64,000 bases of DNA. It comes from Megalopta genalis. Lineage: Eukaryota; Arthropoda; Insecta; Hymenoptera; Halictidae. A program made the translations under genes and the position numbers. Position 1 is the stretch's first letter. Each line of letters starts with the position of its first letter. The stretch covers positions 7,575,616 to 7,639,615 of the forward strand of contig NC_135015.1 in assembly GCF_051020955.1 (NCBI RefSeq), in the 5' to 3' direction. Positions 38,525 through 49,828 of this stretch are shown in pieces. Below the pieces are notes generated by a model that was given only the letters and a program-made list of their open reading frames with translations, did no database searches and had not been told where the DNA came from.

Positions 38525-38590
38525 ATATATATTACAATACTATATATTGTAATATATAGTAATACTAAAATATATATTACAATATTATAT
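38525..38590. repeat. AT-rich repeat with internal palindromes
   Basis: AATATATATTACAATACTAT occurs as a near direct repeat at about 38523 and 38568. The intervening TATATTGTAATATATAG makes the tract partly palindromic. Confidence 0.75.
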
Positions 38591-40366
38591 TCTGTTGTAA
38601 TTATGGAGGGATATGTACTAATATACTTGTTAAAATTAAGGAGAATTTGTTGTAAAATTTTTCTCTAAACTTTGTTAAACTCTGATAACGATTAATTGAA
38701 CTCTATTTTATATAGTTTAACATTAATTACAAGCCCTTGGTCAAGCTCCATTAACAAACATTGCAAATTGTTCATATTCCCAAAATAGAAAATCCCTCTT
38801 AAATAACGTAAAAGTGTATTTCGTTTTTGTGTATCTCTTACTATATACGTACTCAAATTTTGAAGTATTGTTTAGTCCAAAACTTAATACTTTTCTATGT
38901 TACACACTATTTTGTACGATTACTATACAGAGCAGTAGTGTTCCAATACTTTCATTATCACAAGATCTTCGTTCCCCTTAAATTACTTTCACTCATAATT
39001 CATTAACGTTATTATTGTGGTTTAATATTTCCGTGTATAATAAATAGACTGAGGATTTTATGCATTTATGGCAAAAATGGATGGATAAAATTTAAAATAA
39101 TGAAAAGATTAAAAAAAAAGAACAGGAATGCTGGTATACTAATTACAACTTATTAAAATTATTAAAGCCAGAAATTAAATTATTCTTTATTCTTATATTT
39201 TTCAAATTGATATATAAATTTTTACTTTGCATAAAGATCCGCAATCATAAAACAATAATTTAAATTGTGTAATATATTACCTTCGAAGCTTAGATCAACA
39301 CTATAACACTGAATATATCAATACTTTTTGATCCACTACATTTTTTTTATACAGTAAGCTTCAAATCCAGCAGGCGAGCTGTACACGGAAGTTTGTAAAA
39401 TTGATCCAATTTAACGACGGTCGGCGAAGTTCGAAAGGTCGCGTAATTATCAGAAATAATTATAGACGCTTTAACAACCGGCGTTGGTCGAGCGCGAAGC
39501 TAGAGCACGTCTCGCTGAAAAGTAGTGGTTCGGTCTGCACTGTGCGAAAAGTAAAATTGTGAGGATTTTCAGATGGGAGACTCGAGAACGTAGTAAGAAG
39601 AGCTCTCTCGTCCTCGTTAGATTCGCATTTAGATTAAACTCGGTGCCGCGGTAATAACCCAAGTTTGGTTATCATTTTTTCCAAGCGTGCTAGCTGGCCG
39701 GGCGATCCCTCTTGGCTGGCTGGCTTTCTCTTTGGTAATTCGAGGCCCGATTTCAGGCAACGAGTCTCGCCAACTTTTGGGAATTCGTTTAGGAACTGTG
39801 TCGAAGATTTCCGCCGGGGGATAGCGGCCGGGACGCGAAAGATCCTCGGAAATACGAGGATTTAGGAGACTCGTATTTTCGTAAATCAACGAAATTTCGT
39901 CGAAGCGGGAAAGTTTCTGTCGGAACCGCGCGCTTCGCCTGAACTGCTGCCGTACTGTCTTCCAAGAAATCATCGATTTCACGATTAGCATTCGCAGGTA
40001 CTAATATACGGGGAATCTCGAAGTTATAACCTTTGTCAAGAATAAAAAGAATTCTACGAACGTAACGTAATTCTGTAACAGTTGCAAGGTTAGAAGAATT
40101 TTAGAATATTGAACAGGTTACGTAGAAATTCATCATTGACGAAACAATTCATATTTCTTGCAGTTAACGCAGAAATTATTTATTTTGCATGATGATTTAG
40201 AGTATAAGTAAATTTTAAGAATAATTTTGGGTAAGTCTCTCTTCATCATTTAATCGATTTTATATAGCAAATGTATTACCTATGATATGAAAGTGAACAC
40301 AACAAAAAAAGATCATTTGTATAAATGCTAAATACCTCTTCGATTATAAAATCATAATCTACTTAA

Positions 40367-40642
40367 CCCTAGAAAGATAACCATATGACAACGTACGTAA
40401 AAGATAACCATACGCTTCAGAGGCGCATGCTTTTCTAAGGCGTCAATTTTATACTAACAATGGATATTTATTTAAGTTAATCTAGTCATTTTAAAGGTTT
40501 GGCATTATTGTAAAAATAAAATGCATTTATATTATATTTTTTTATATTTTAAGTAATTTTAAACTTAAATCACTCTATGAAAAATTAACAAAAATCAACA
40601 GTCTTCGCAGGCGCCTCTGCGACGTAGGTTATCTTTCTCGGG
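40367..40642. mobile_element. piggyBac-clade MITE, 276 bp, TTAA flanked
   Basis: TTAA at 40363-40366 and 40643-40646 flanks ends CCCTAGAAAGATAACC and (reverse-complemented) CCCGAGAAAGATAACC. CCCTAGAAAGATA is the terminal repeat of the original piggyBac element of Trichoplusia ni. The next 50 bp here (ATGACAACGTACG, then AAAGATAACC again, then a GCGCATG block) follow the arrangement of piggyBac's 3' terminal region as I know it. The other arm has a related GCAGAGGCGCC subterminal block. There is no transposase sequence. This is a non-autonomous member of the true piggyBac clade. Confidence 0.9.
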
Positions 40643-41952
40643 TTAAAATAAAACACTATCTTTCAATGGTGGGTTTGTAAAGAAGTTTTTAAGATATACA
40701 AAGTTATGACATACATATCGACAAACACTAAACCTCGAGAACTAAAAATAACTGACGTGTGTTGTTCTACGAAAATGATAAGACTGCATTTATTTAGACT
40801 CTGCGTTATTTTTATTCTAATATATCCTTGAATTATCAAATCAATTCAATTATTTCTTTTAAAAATGTCTCTGTGATATCAACAATCTTGAAGCAACGTG
40901 AAACTGGCATGGTAGGTTTAGTTAACTAATATTTCAAAATGTCTTCTATATTATGCTACCGTATCAATGAATAATCTCTTAGCACAAACACTTTGCTTCT
41001 TAAAAGTATTCATATTGCCAAACAAACATATCGAATTTATTAACAAAAAATCCTAATTACAGCGACTTTTTATGTAACATTATTATATGTGGAGAACAGA
41101 GTGTACAAATACCCTTTTGACCTACTTCAGTTTCCCGAATGAAAGTTGATAATTGTCAGGAGATGCTGTTGCGATTTTAATTCCTGGTTTAATTTCAAAC
41201 TCGGCCAATGAGAACTAGAGGGAAATAGAGAGATGGAGAGGAAGCAAGAGGGAGAGAGGAAGAGAGAGAGAGAGAGCGCTGGTGCAAAAGGCTTCGTGCT
41301 TGCAACCCGATCTGGAGGCTTTATCGTGTTCCGTGGTCACGGCCCTCCATTTTCGAATCGTGCTCGACTCGCGGCGAATCGTGTTGGCACATGTACTTAA
41401 GCGGCATGAGACCGAGCCATTTTGTACGGACGGTAAAGCCAGCGTGGATGTTTCCGCCCGTACTTTCGATCGCCGTTTTTCACCTAAGACCCCCCACGCC
41501 CCATAAATCAACTTGCCTTTAACTTTTCGTGTACTGAAATCCCGTAGTGCTTTGCCCGCGTCGTTCGCATTAAGCCCCCGCCGGTCTTCCCCCGCGTCCC
41601 GCTCGCGCTGCCTTCTCGCGTTATAATTCCCTTAAATGACAGACGTATTAACCGTTCACCGTTCCCGTCCGTGTTCCCTGTACCACTTCCGTTCGTATTT
41701 TACGCACAGACAGGGTATTCCAAGGATTTGGACGCTGAACACGCGTCAGAGTTTACAGTTTCCGTTTCAAAGTAGTAATAGCCTGTCTCCAGTCGGACGA
41801 ACTTCACTCTGACATGACAGACAATGTTTCTCGCATTTCGAACAATGCAAGTTCGCTGCACAAGGATGTCCCAGTAAGCACCGGGATAAACATGACTAGT
41901 AATTTACAAGCAGGGATTCGAAATGGTTACAACGTTGGTTCTTCAGTTCGTC
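40643..41952. other. Gene-free; (GA)n inside
   Basis: AT-rich to 41210, then a GA-rich tract (41220-41277) and a GC-richer block to 41760. No exon supported. Confidence 0.5.
41220..41277. repeat. GA-rich simple repeat
   Basis: Imperfect purine tract of GAGA, GGAA and AGAG units, ending in a clean (GA)n run. Confidence 0.85.
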
Positions 41953-42529
41953 GAGAACCGAAAAAGTCTCGTGACTGTTATAAGTTATATGGATTCTGGT
42001 TTATATCTGTTCTGGTTTTTCAGAATCAATATTGTATCTGTGCTATAACTGTTATTTCTCGATTCTGTGTAGATCGTGGGTTTCAAACATTTATGACAGA
42101 AACGGGTAGCTGTGATTTTCACGAGAAGAAAGAGTAAAAGATTAAAGAGTATCGATACATTGCTTTCGATGTACTATAATTATCGAAGGAGGACAAAGTT
42201 CATTAATCTTTCTGATTCTAACAATAAACGTAAGCAATTTTTATTTTGCGTAATGATCCGCAGTGTAGTTCTGTGTGATGCACAAAAATACCAAGTTGTC
42301 GTAGTTGCAGGTTATCAATAATTGATAGTATTACAAATTAATATATATAATATAATAGTTTAATATAATAAAATACAAACGTATTTATTACATAAAATAG
42401 AACAATAATGGAAACGAAGAACCGAAAATTAACAGTTATAATATCGATATGGCATCGTTTCTGAAGAACCGAAATCAATATCGATATAAGCCAGAACCAG
42501 CATAATAATATTTGATCTTTTCGATTCTT
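41953..42529. repeat. Large inverted repeat with arms of about 115 bp
   Basis: 41953-42067 and the reverse complement of 42415-42529 share a series of blocks in the same order: GAAC/ATCGAAAA, GTTCTGG or ATTCTGG, TTATATC, TTCAGAA, then TATAACTGTTA and TCG-TTCT. The arms are clearly related but diverged. It may be a decayed foldback or MITE element. Ends and target duplication could not be fixed. Confidence 0.6.
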
Positions 42530-44462
42530 CATAACTGTTTAAATATCTATCTACAAGCTATCATTCTCAAGTGGTATTGCCCTATCTGAAGTCAGACGTA
42601 TTGCACCTAAAACGTGATCAAAGTTTAGATCAATTCTCACATTTTAAAGACGTTCACAATTTTTCCTTTATCACTTAACTCGAAATCGACGATTCTAAAG
42701 AAACTTGGCAGAGTTTCGAAAAATATTCGACACATTTCTTTTTATAGCTGTCCGCCTTCGCGTTCAGAAGCTAAAAGCAGCCCTTAAAATTGAACATGTG
42801 AAATTTATTTGATAAAATTGTTGAACGGTCAACGAGAAAAATGTTGCGTACGAAAAACGATGGTATTTTCGCAAGAAATGGAATTTCATATTGTGTCCCC
42901 CACAGCGTGTTACTTTCAACGCGAACGATCGCCGATAAAAAGGCACTTGCCAAATATTTTCCTAAAGACAGTTTTCCACCAAGGTTCCACGTGCGACATA
43001 AAGTATACAGCGTATTCGCTGGCCCATGGAGATTCTATCCGCAGAATTTTCAGGAGCGATCGAGGCGACTACCGGCCCGAAATATATTGCCATAAAATTT
43101 GCCGTCGTCGATGCAACCCGTCCCTGTAATCCTTTCATCATAGACCGACGTACTTGATGAAACGGGTGCCGATATACCCGGCGGAAACCAGGTGTTTTTG
43201 ACCCCGGTCCCGTCTGGTTTCTCACGTGCCTTAACCCCTTTACGCCCATCGAGCAGCACGTACGCCCGGTACGAGGGGCTTAGAAGCATCTTTCGGTTTT
43301 ACGGTTCCACGGTAAAACCGATATTGCACCGGTTCCTGGTGAAATTTTTACCAGGAATCGTCGTCCGCCGAGCGTCTCACGGCGGCCGGTCGCAATGGCA
43401 TCTCGACTAATCCTTTTAACTACGGGATACCAAGTTTTCCCGCGGCGTTACGTTTACGACACGCCGGTTTTACTGACTTGAGCCGCGCCGAGGCGAAGGA
43501 CGTACCCGGCGTAGATCCATCCGAGGGAGAAACGTTCGACGGCGAACGGTGGCCAAGATCAATTCTGCGAAATAATTCCTGTCGCGAGGGCAAACTTCGG
43601 CTACCTCGGAATCGGTCGTAAACCTACGAATAATGCACTTTATACGGTGTCCGACGGGGAGAGGCTGGCCGCGGACGCGTACCCCAATACCGACGCGAAC
43701 AAACTAATCCCCGATCGTATAGATTATGTAAAGAGAGTGTAATAGACTCCGGAGCCGGTGGATTACAGGATTATAGCGAAACCGTACGGCGTCCGCGCCG
43801 CGCAGGAGTAAGAAATTACCCCCGGATTACGGCGCGGGAACGAGACGACTCTGATTATCTCGTACACGATGCTTCGACGACGCTTCGTTGCGTATTAAAA
43901 GTTGGATCCCCTGGCTACCCTCGGAAAAACCGATATCGGCCGGGTTCAAGTAATTTGATCTCGGGCTGTGCGAAACAGTTCCCGGCTGCATCTTCCTTTT
44001 ACGCAGTTTCTTCGATCCTCCAGGAATCCTTGACTTTCCTCCTGTTGTCGTCAAGGGGACTTTGTTACTGATCGTTCGCTCGCTTCCGATTTATTTATTT
44101 CGATGGCACGGTGGTACCTCGTTTGATCGAAGTGGTCACGGAAAGGCGAGTTATAACAGAACGGTTAGTCTATTGAAACATTGAAACATCTTTAAGTAAT
44201 CAAGAATTTAGAATCCGATAATCGAGGCTCTACTGTATTACATTCAATTAGTACCGATTACTATGTTCCTTATAAGTCCTCATATGAATAGGAGAGAAAT
44301 GGTATTTTATTTTAGAAGCATCGATTTTATACTTTTCTTAAGTATAGAAATTATAAGAATGCTTTCGTAAAAATCATGAACTTCTATTCATCCATACGCA
44401 TGTCGTAAGTAAAAATTGTGAAGATCTTTGGTGTTCGCACTCTTGTCATTTTATGAAATTAA
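42530..44462. other. Gene-free; one orphan Tigger-like end
   Basis: 43000-44150 is CpG-rich with chance frames. At 44213-44237 the reverse strand reads TACAGTAGAGCCTCGATTAT, which matches the usual terminus of Tigger/Jerky elements. No partner end was found, so it is only a fragment. A TTAACCCCTTTACGCCC at about 43226 looks like a lone piggyBac-type end. Confidence 0.4.
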
Positions 44463-44651
44463 CACGTTGACTGCCACGCGTATTTACAACAAAATCTCCA
44501 ACAGGCCACCCGTGCCGCTATAGGAAGCGTGCGCTGTTAATTCATGTCTGTTTCTGTTCCTGCATGAACAGTTGGAATCTTTGCCGAGTACCGAATGGTA
44601 TAACTTAAAATCTCTGCCCTTATTTTTTTTCAATAATGAAAAGAGATCGGA

Positions 44652-44870
44652 TTGCCCGGAAGGAGAAGCATAAATAAAATTACATCGTCAGATTCTGATT
44701 TGGATACTGATAAATATAATCTTAGCGATAATGAATGTTATGAAGATACTATTGACGAGATTTTACGAGAATTGGTCATGGAAGAAGAAAGAAATGTTGA
44801 TGATACCGAGGAAGCTACAGTTCAAATAAAAGATACGAAATGGACCGATCAGAGGCACGAGCATATCTGA
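44652..44870 (+). pseudogene. piggyBac-like transposase N-terminal acidic region
   Basis: A frame of 72 codons reads through TSSDSDLDTDKYNL and further Asp/Glu-rich sequence (TIDEILRELVMEEE) to a stop at 44868. Low-complexity acidic N termini of this kind are usual in piggyBac-like transposases. There is no ATG in this frame: an ATG at 44636 opens another frame (MKRDRIARKEKHK, stop), so a frameshift separates start and body. It leads directly into the C-terminal finger in a different frame, with the DDD core absent. Confidence 0.65.
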
Positions 44871-44953
44871 AAAAACAAACAACTTTTTGTCCAAGCTGTC
44901 CTGATCAACCTCAACTTTGCAGAGAATGTTTTAATGTTATACACTGCGAATAA
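44840..44953 (+). pseudogene. piggyBac-like transposase C-terminal zinc finger
   Basis: Overlapping the end of the N-terminal part but in another frame, this reads AYLKKQTTFCPSCPDQPQLC and on to RECFNVIHCE, then TAA. CxxC, CxxCF and a His nearby match the Cys-rich RING/PHD-like finger that ends piggyBac-family transposases. The direct junction between acidic N terminus and C-terminal finger shows that some 400 or more residues of transposase core have been lost (length of the family from general knowledge). Confidence 0.75.
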
Positions 44954-45121
44954 TCTTTTTAATAAACCATTTTTATAAGAATTCAATGGTTTCATTACCT
45001 CTTGTAGAATATTTGTCGAAATATTTTCGGAAATCCTTTGTAAGTAGTCAAATCAGCGTCACCCGAATTACGGGTGACGTGGCCTGATGAGAACTTTTGC
45101 TGTCACCCGAATACGGGTTAA

Positions 45122-45857
45122 ACTGAACTACCCAGTTATATCTTAAACTAATCGTATCATTGTTTTGATACATAGAACGTATATGTTCGTATCTGTGACA
45201 TTGTATAATTAGTGAGAAATGTCACATTTTCAAACGAACGATTTATTCATATGGATATTACGCGACATTACTCAACTCTGAAATTTCCCCTATATGTTAT
45301 TCGTAACAACTTCAATTTCCTCCATATGTTTGCCGGGTCGAATTTCAAATTGAACGGTATTTACGGCGAACGCCGAGCACGTACGTTTGCAGAAAAAATC
45401 GGGAACGTCGCGTCGCGTAGCGCTGTGTGTCTGGCGTAATGGATTGTAACTCGTCCCGACGTAAAATGTACGCTTCCCTGTCGATTTTAAGTGCTTCCCG
45501 TGGAACACGCATTTGTTGTAAGCTGTACAGTTTATCGCGGCCCGAGTTCGCCGGCGCATCGTGTTGGCAAACTTGAACGCTCGAAGCCTCCTCGCGAAAG
45601 AAACTTCTCGATTAAGCGAACGAGAAACCGTGTAGTCGGCTAACAGCGAAAATTGAAACGCCCCGACCGGCTTATTTGACTGTTGTTGGCCGAGTTTACT
45701 TTACGGTCTGCGACACGGGCACAATTTAATGCAACAGAGGAGAGCACGATGTCTTTGGGACATTGTCGCTTCCGTGCCGGAATCCATAATTCCGCGACAC
45801 GGCTCGTTAAAACGTGTTCGATACTCTGTTACCCGCTGAGGATACGTTAGCGAGGTA
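45122..45857. other. Gene-free stretch
   Basis: AT-rich, then CpG-richer from 45350. No exon or element recognised. Confidence 0.5.
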
Positions 45858-46133
45858 CAGTCGCTATGAAAAGTCTGTTGGCGCCATTTAAAACGGAATA
45901 ACTTTTTGCGAAATGCACCAATGGACTTGAATATTTTCAAAGTATTTAGAGTAAACGTAATTCTTTTAAGTTTGGTATCATTCCAACAATTTGCAATCGT
46001 TGCAAAATTTGTTTTATTTATTATCCAAGAAACTAGTCGGTCTAACATCCCGAACAAATTAAAACATTTTTGGTGCAATTTTGAAGAAGTTATTCGGCTT
46101 GAAATGGTGTCGACATACTTTCCGCGGCGACTG
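45858..46133. mobile_element. MITE family C, copy 1, 276 bp, TA flanked
   Basis: TA lies outside both ends (45856-45857 and 46134-46135). The left end CAGTCGCTATGAAAAGTCTG pairs with the reverse-complemented right end CAGTCGCCGCGGAAAGTATG. The arms continue for about 70 bp through GCCATTT / ACCATTT and CGAATAACTT to TGCACCAA. TA duplication and CAGT termini indicate a Tc1/mariner-type MITE. The 168-codon minus-strand frame across it is not a gene. Confidence 0.85.
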
Positions 46134-46135
46134 TA

Positions 46136-47782
46136 CGTCGTTTCGGTAGCTTCGACATTTTTATGGACACGCAGCATGCGAATGTCGGAAAGCCAGTCAT
46201 GCAACAAATTTTGTTTCTTTTTTATAAAATGTTAAATAAGAGCAGTAGAAAGCACGGTCAATGTACAATTTTTTGACAAAACGGAATGTTAGTTCTGCAT
46301 TGTGAAAACGTCACCGAACAATCAATATACGTCGCTCCATTCTCTCGCCTCTAGCAATCTAGAATAAACGAGCGGAAATTAATTAAAACGAAATTCAATT
46401 AACTTAAATTCAATCAGATTGCCCATCTTTATTCAAATGAAATTCATCTATCACCGAAACGAATATTTTCGACAAAATCAATCACATTATCCAAACCACC
46501 GTTCTTTAATTTCGACCAGCAAGATTCGTTACGATGTCATAGCGACTGTTACCGCTATCGTTAGACTGTTAATGCACCGTGCGATTTTGACATTCGGTGT
46601 TTGCACGTGCAAAGATGAATCTTCCGATTATACAGCTAATTGCGAGACGTAGTGCGCGCCGGTCTATAAAGTCCTCGCATTGTACGAAAATGTTCCCTCT
46701 ATCAAAAGCATGCCAAATTACCGAAGAGAAATTTACTCGGTATACGCGAGCTTCGCGCTGTTTAATTTGCTAAGGAATTGTATGTTGCCATTGTGAAGCG
46801 TGAAACAGGAGTTAGAGGTGAAACGAGATGCGATGCGGGTGGTATCGTTCGCAATCCTTTCTCCGTGGTTACCGGCGGAGTCGGTGGGTAGAAGAAAGGG
46901 GTGGTAACATAAGGAGATTTCGCGTGGCGGGCCGAAGCGGGCAGGCATCCAGGGCTGCAACTTTCCCAGAAATATTAGCTGCAATAACAGTATTTCTCGC
47001 GATATTAGCTGCGCTGGTCGTTTAGTTCTCCCAGCTCGGAATCCTTTCAGGAGCTTTTTCACAGCGGTCCATTTCTTCGCGCCGTTTCCATCCGTTCTCT
47101 CGCGAAATCCTCCCCCCTCGCGGTTTTTAATTGATCCACCGCGTTGGCTTTTACCTTTAATAGACGCCAAGGCGTTTCTTCCGGCTCGAACGATCCTGGA
47201 GAGCGTCGAAACGTATCGCTGGCGGATCGCCAGTCGTCGCTGAAACGCCTCGGGCTCCGACAATTCTCGCAGCGGGCCAAGAACAGCTTTCTGATATTCT
47301 GCTGGAAGCCTTTACTAGGTCGGAACCAATAGGGTAGTGGTTCCATCATTTTTATGTACTTTGCTCGTTTGTTCTTTATATTGGATTATTACACTTATTC
47401 GTGCAAAACCTTTAGTCAGCGCGAAAAATTTAGAGACTCCCATTCATCATATCCGTATCCTCGATTTGTTATCTCTAGCAGAATTGAATCAGATCTCCAT
47501 CAATCTTAACCTTCGTAACTTCAATGTAAAGACTGTGAGTCGGTTTATCAATTACACGTATGTCACCGTTTATGCTTCGCTCTTGTGCAATTTTCATTAA
47601 TCACTTGCACTACGATTTCGATCACAATTACGTCGATTTGCGCTTTTTCGTCGTTAATAACGTTCTTAATTGAGGAAGACTATTTTTGTTTCTTGTTTGC
47701 CTTTATTCACTTTCATTCCGAGACTAATAACAGAAGGATCAAGATTTGTTTCGATTTAGAAGAAACGAATAACATTGATATA
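46136..47782. other. Gene-free
   Basis: 46730-47340 is CpG-rich with overlapping frames on both strands (longest 176 codons, minus). No domain or splice support. The rest is AT-rich. Confidence 0.5.
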
Positions 47783-47934
47783 CAGTAAATTCTCCCTAAT
47801 TGACGCACAGATTGTACACAAAAATGGACAATTTCGAAAGAGGAGATATAATAAGACTGAAATAATCGTATCTCTTCTTTCCAAATTGTTCATTTTTGTG
47901 CACAATCTGAGCGTTAATTGGGGAGAATTTACTG
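47783..47934. mobile_element. MITE family B, full copy, 152 bp
   Basis: The ends are CAGTAAATTCTCCCTAATTG and (reverse-complemented) CAGTAAATTCTCCCCAATTA, continuing through ACGC-CAGATTGTGCACAAAAATG. The left flank has TA; on the right it is TT, probably mutated. The arms cover roughly 60 bp each, so the transcript would fold into a hairpin. The related short copy is at 26313. Confidence 0.85.
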
Positions 47935-49170
47935 TTTTGGTTTGTTCAGAATTTCGTTGTTTCGCCCGAAAATGAAACAGGACTTTTTAATATTTAGAAT
48001 AAATATGATTCAATGATGTGTTGTTCCATAACTATCTGACATTTTTTAGGTTGCTTGGACATGTTATACTCGCACAAGTCCAGCTTTTCATTGACAAAAT
48101 ACAGAGTCAAGTGCTTCTTCAACACCCTTACGGAACGAAATTGCTCTCCGGACAGCCCAATCGATTATCCATGAAATCACGAGTCTGACTCCTGCAAGCG
48201 GATGATCCAGATTCCTACATAGTATACGTTGCAATAAATATAAAAAGGCAGTATGCTTCGTATGTTATTATTTTCTGGATGATTCTGTCTTTCTGTCTTT
48301 CTGCCTCGTGAGCATAGAGAAGTTACATTTCCTTCAAGAATAACGTAGATCACGTCAATAACAAGTGTCAAATAAGACGAGGATCCAAATAACTTCGCTT
48401 CTACAAAGTGGCGTTAGGACTTTCCAGGACTGTGTTCGATTGGATAGTAAGGATCAAATTAACTTGTAGAGATGAAGGATTTAGTTGTTCCGTAAAGTTT
48501 GCTAGACGCACTGGATTGCTGCCTGATAATGTTTCGCGCGACGCCGTGTAAACGCGGCTGCGAGAATCGAGCATAAAGCCATCGAAGTCTGTTCAGCGCG
48601 ACATCGTCTCCCAAGGTTTCATAAAGCTGTCTACTCGCTGAAATTCCTCGAGAAAGGTCGCGTCGAAGACAATAGCTCCCCATTGCTTTCAGAGCGGCTG
48701 AGGACTGACTTCAACAGCTATACCGAGAGGCTGCAGGCCCTTTTATATCGTTCTCGCGTTATTGCGAGCCTCCCCCCCTCCCTCCTTTCCCACCTTATAA
48801 TTGACTTACGGACTTTTGTGTCTTCGGTTCGGTCCCGGCAAGAAATTGCGGAGAAGATTTGCTGGCTGTCCGCCAACCGGCCAATAAGAGGCAACGAAAG
48901 CACAGCGTTTCCTGCGGCCAGTCACGAAACGGCTTTCCGTTCCGATCGATCGACGGTTATGCGGCGTTCAAGCTCTGTGCGGGCCTGCGGCCGTCGATAA
49001 ACACTCTTCCCAAAAACGTTTCGCGCGTTGTACATACTTTTTCTCTTCTTTTTTTCCTCATAGCGTTCACGATATTACCGACGTAAGATGCCCAATCTTA
49101 TGGAACGCGAGAACTCCTGACGGAGAAACGGAACATCTGACGTGTACCTCGAAGTGGATACGTTGTGGTA
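47935..49170. other. Gene-free
   Basis: 48480-49060 is CpG-richer, with frames on both strands that I could not tie to any family. No repeat found. Confidence 0.5.
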
Positions 49171-49828
49171 TTCTAAAATATTTTTGATATACATACGGAA
49201 TTCCTGGCATCATTTTCAAACGAGGTGTTATATTTCGATAGATTTTTTATTTTGAACACTGTTTTGCAAGAAAATATTTATAACATCGTTTCCGTCACTT
49301 TAATATTTAATGTTTGGGCTGTAATATACCTTCATATTGGCATAATAAATATAAAATTGTTTTATAGTAGACGGTATTAAGATTGTCACAACGTTACTGA
49401 TAATTTTTCTGCATTTTTTAAGGACTTGTTGCTTCAAAAAACTATAATCTACTAAGATAAATTTTAGTTCAGGCTGTGAACAGAGTTTTTAAACTTCCAA
49501 AATATTTTTGATATACATAGAATTCTTGATATCATTTTTAAACAAGGTGTTATATTTCTATAGATTTTTCAATTTTAAACTCCGTTTTTGAGAGCATGTT
49601 TTGAATTTTTCCAAGAAAATATTTATAACACCGTTTTCGAAATTTTAATATTTAGTGTTTCGCCTGTCATATATCTTCATATTTGCATAATAAATATAAA
49701 ATTTTCTTATAGTAGATGATGATAAGATTGTCACAATGTTACTGACAATTTCTCTGCATTTTGTAAGGACTTGTTGCTTCAAAAAGCAGTAATTTACCAA
49801 GACAAATTACAGTTCAGGCTGTAGACAG
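49171..49828. repeat. Tandem duplication, unit about 324 bp
   Basis: Copy 1 (49171-49483) and copy 2 (49495-49828) start with AAAATATTTTTGATATACAT and end with GTTCAGGCTGTGAACAG or GTAGACAG. Shared inner landmarks include AAGAAAATATTTATAACA, CATAATAAATATAAAATT and GGACTTGTTGCTTCAAAAA. Copy 2 carries an extra segment of about 20 bp. The arms are diverged by many point changes, so the duplication is not recent. Confidence 0.9.

Larger units (their letters stand above)
34828..40366. other. Gene-free; simple repeats inside
   Basis: 35030-36080 and 37130-37800 are CpG-rich. 36200-36600 and 38240-39400 are very AT-rich. It holds (TC)n at 35514-35573 and TA-rich tracts at 36296-36460 and 38525-38590. 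A TATA-like CTTATATATTAA lies near 35773, but no exon could be tied to it. Confidence 0.5.
44463..45117 (+). mobile_element. piggyBac-like deletion derivative, 655 bp
   Basis: TTAA flanks both ends (44459-44462 and 45118-45121). The termini are CACGTTGACTGCC and, reverse-complemented, CCCGTATTCGGGTGACAG, so they are only partly alike. CACCCG/CGGGTG motifs recur near both ends. The interior holds the start and the extreme end of a transposase, without the catalytic core. AATAAA follows the C-terminal stop. The element resembles the smaller MITE at 13909 in its left terminal bases. Confidence 0.75.

Noticed and set aside
43226..43245. TTAACCCCTTTACGCCC as a piggyBac-type end
   Set aside because: No matching inverted end with TTAA was found downstream or upstream.
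45701..46207. 168-codon minus-strand frame
   Set aside because: It runs through MITE family C, and its reading frame follows the inverted arms of the element.
46733..47263. 176-codon minus-strand frame
   Set aside because: Arg/Lys/Gly-rich, overlapping plus-strand frames in a CpG-rich patch, with no recognisable motif.
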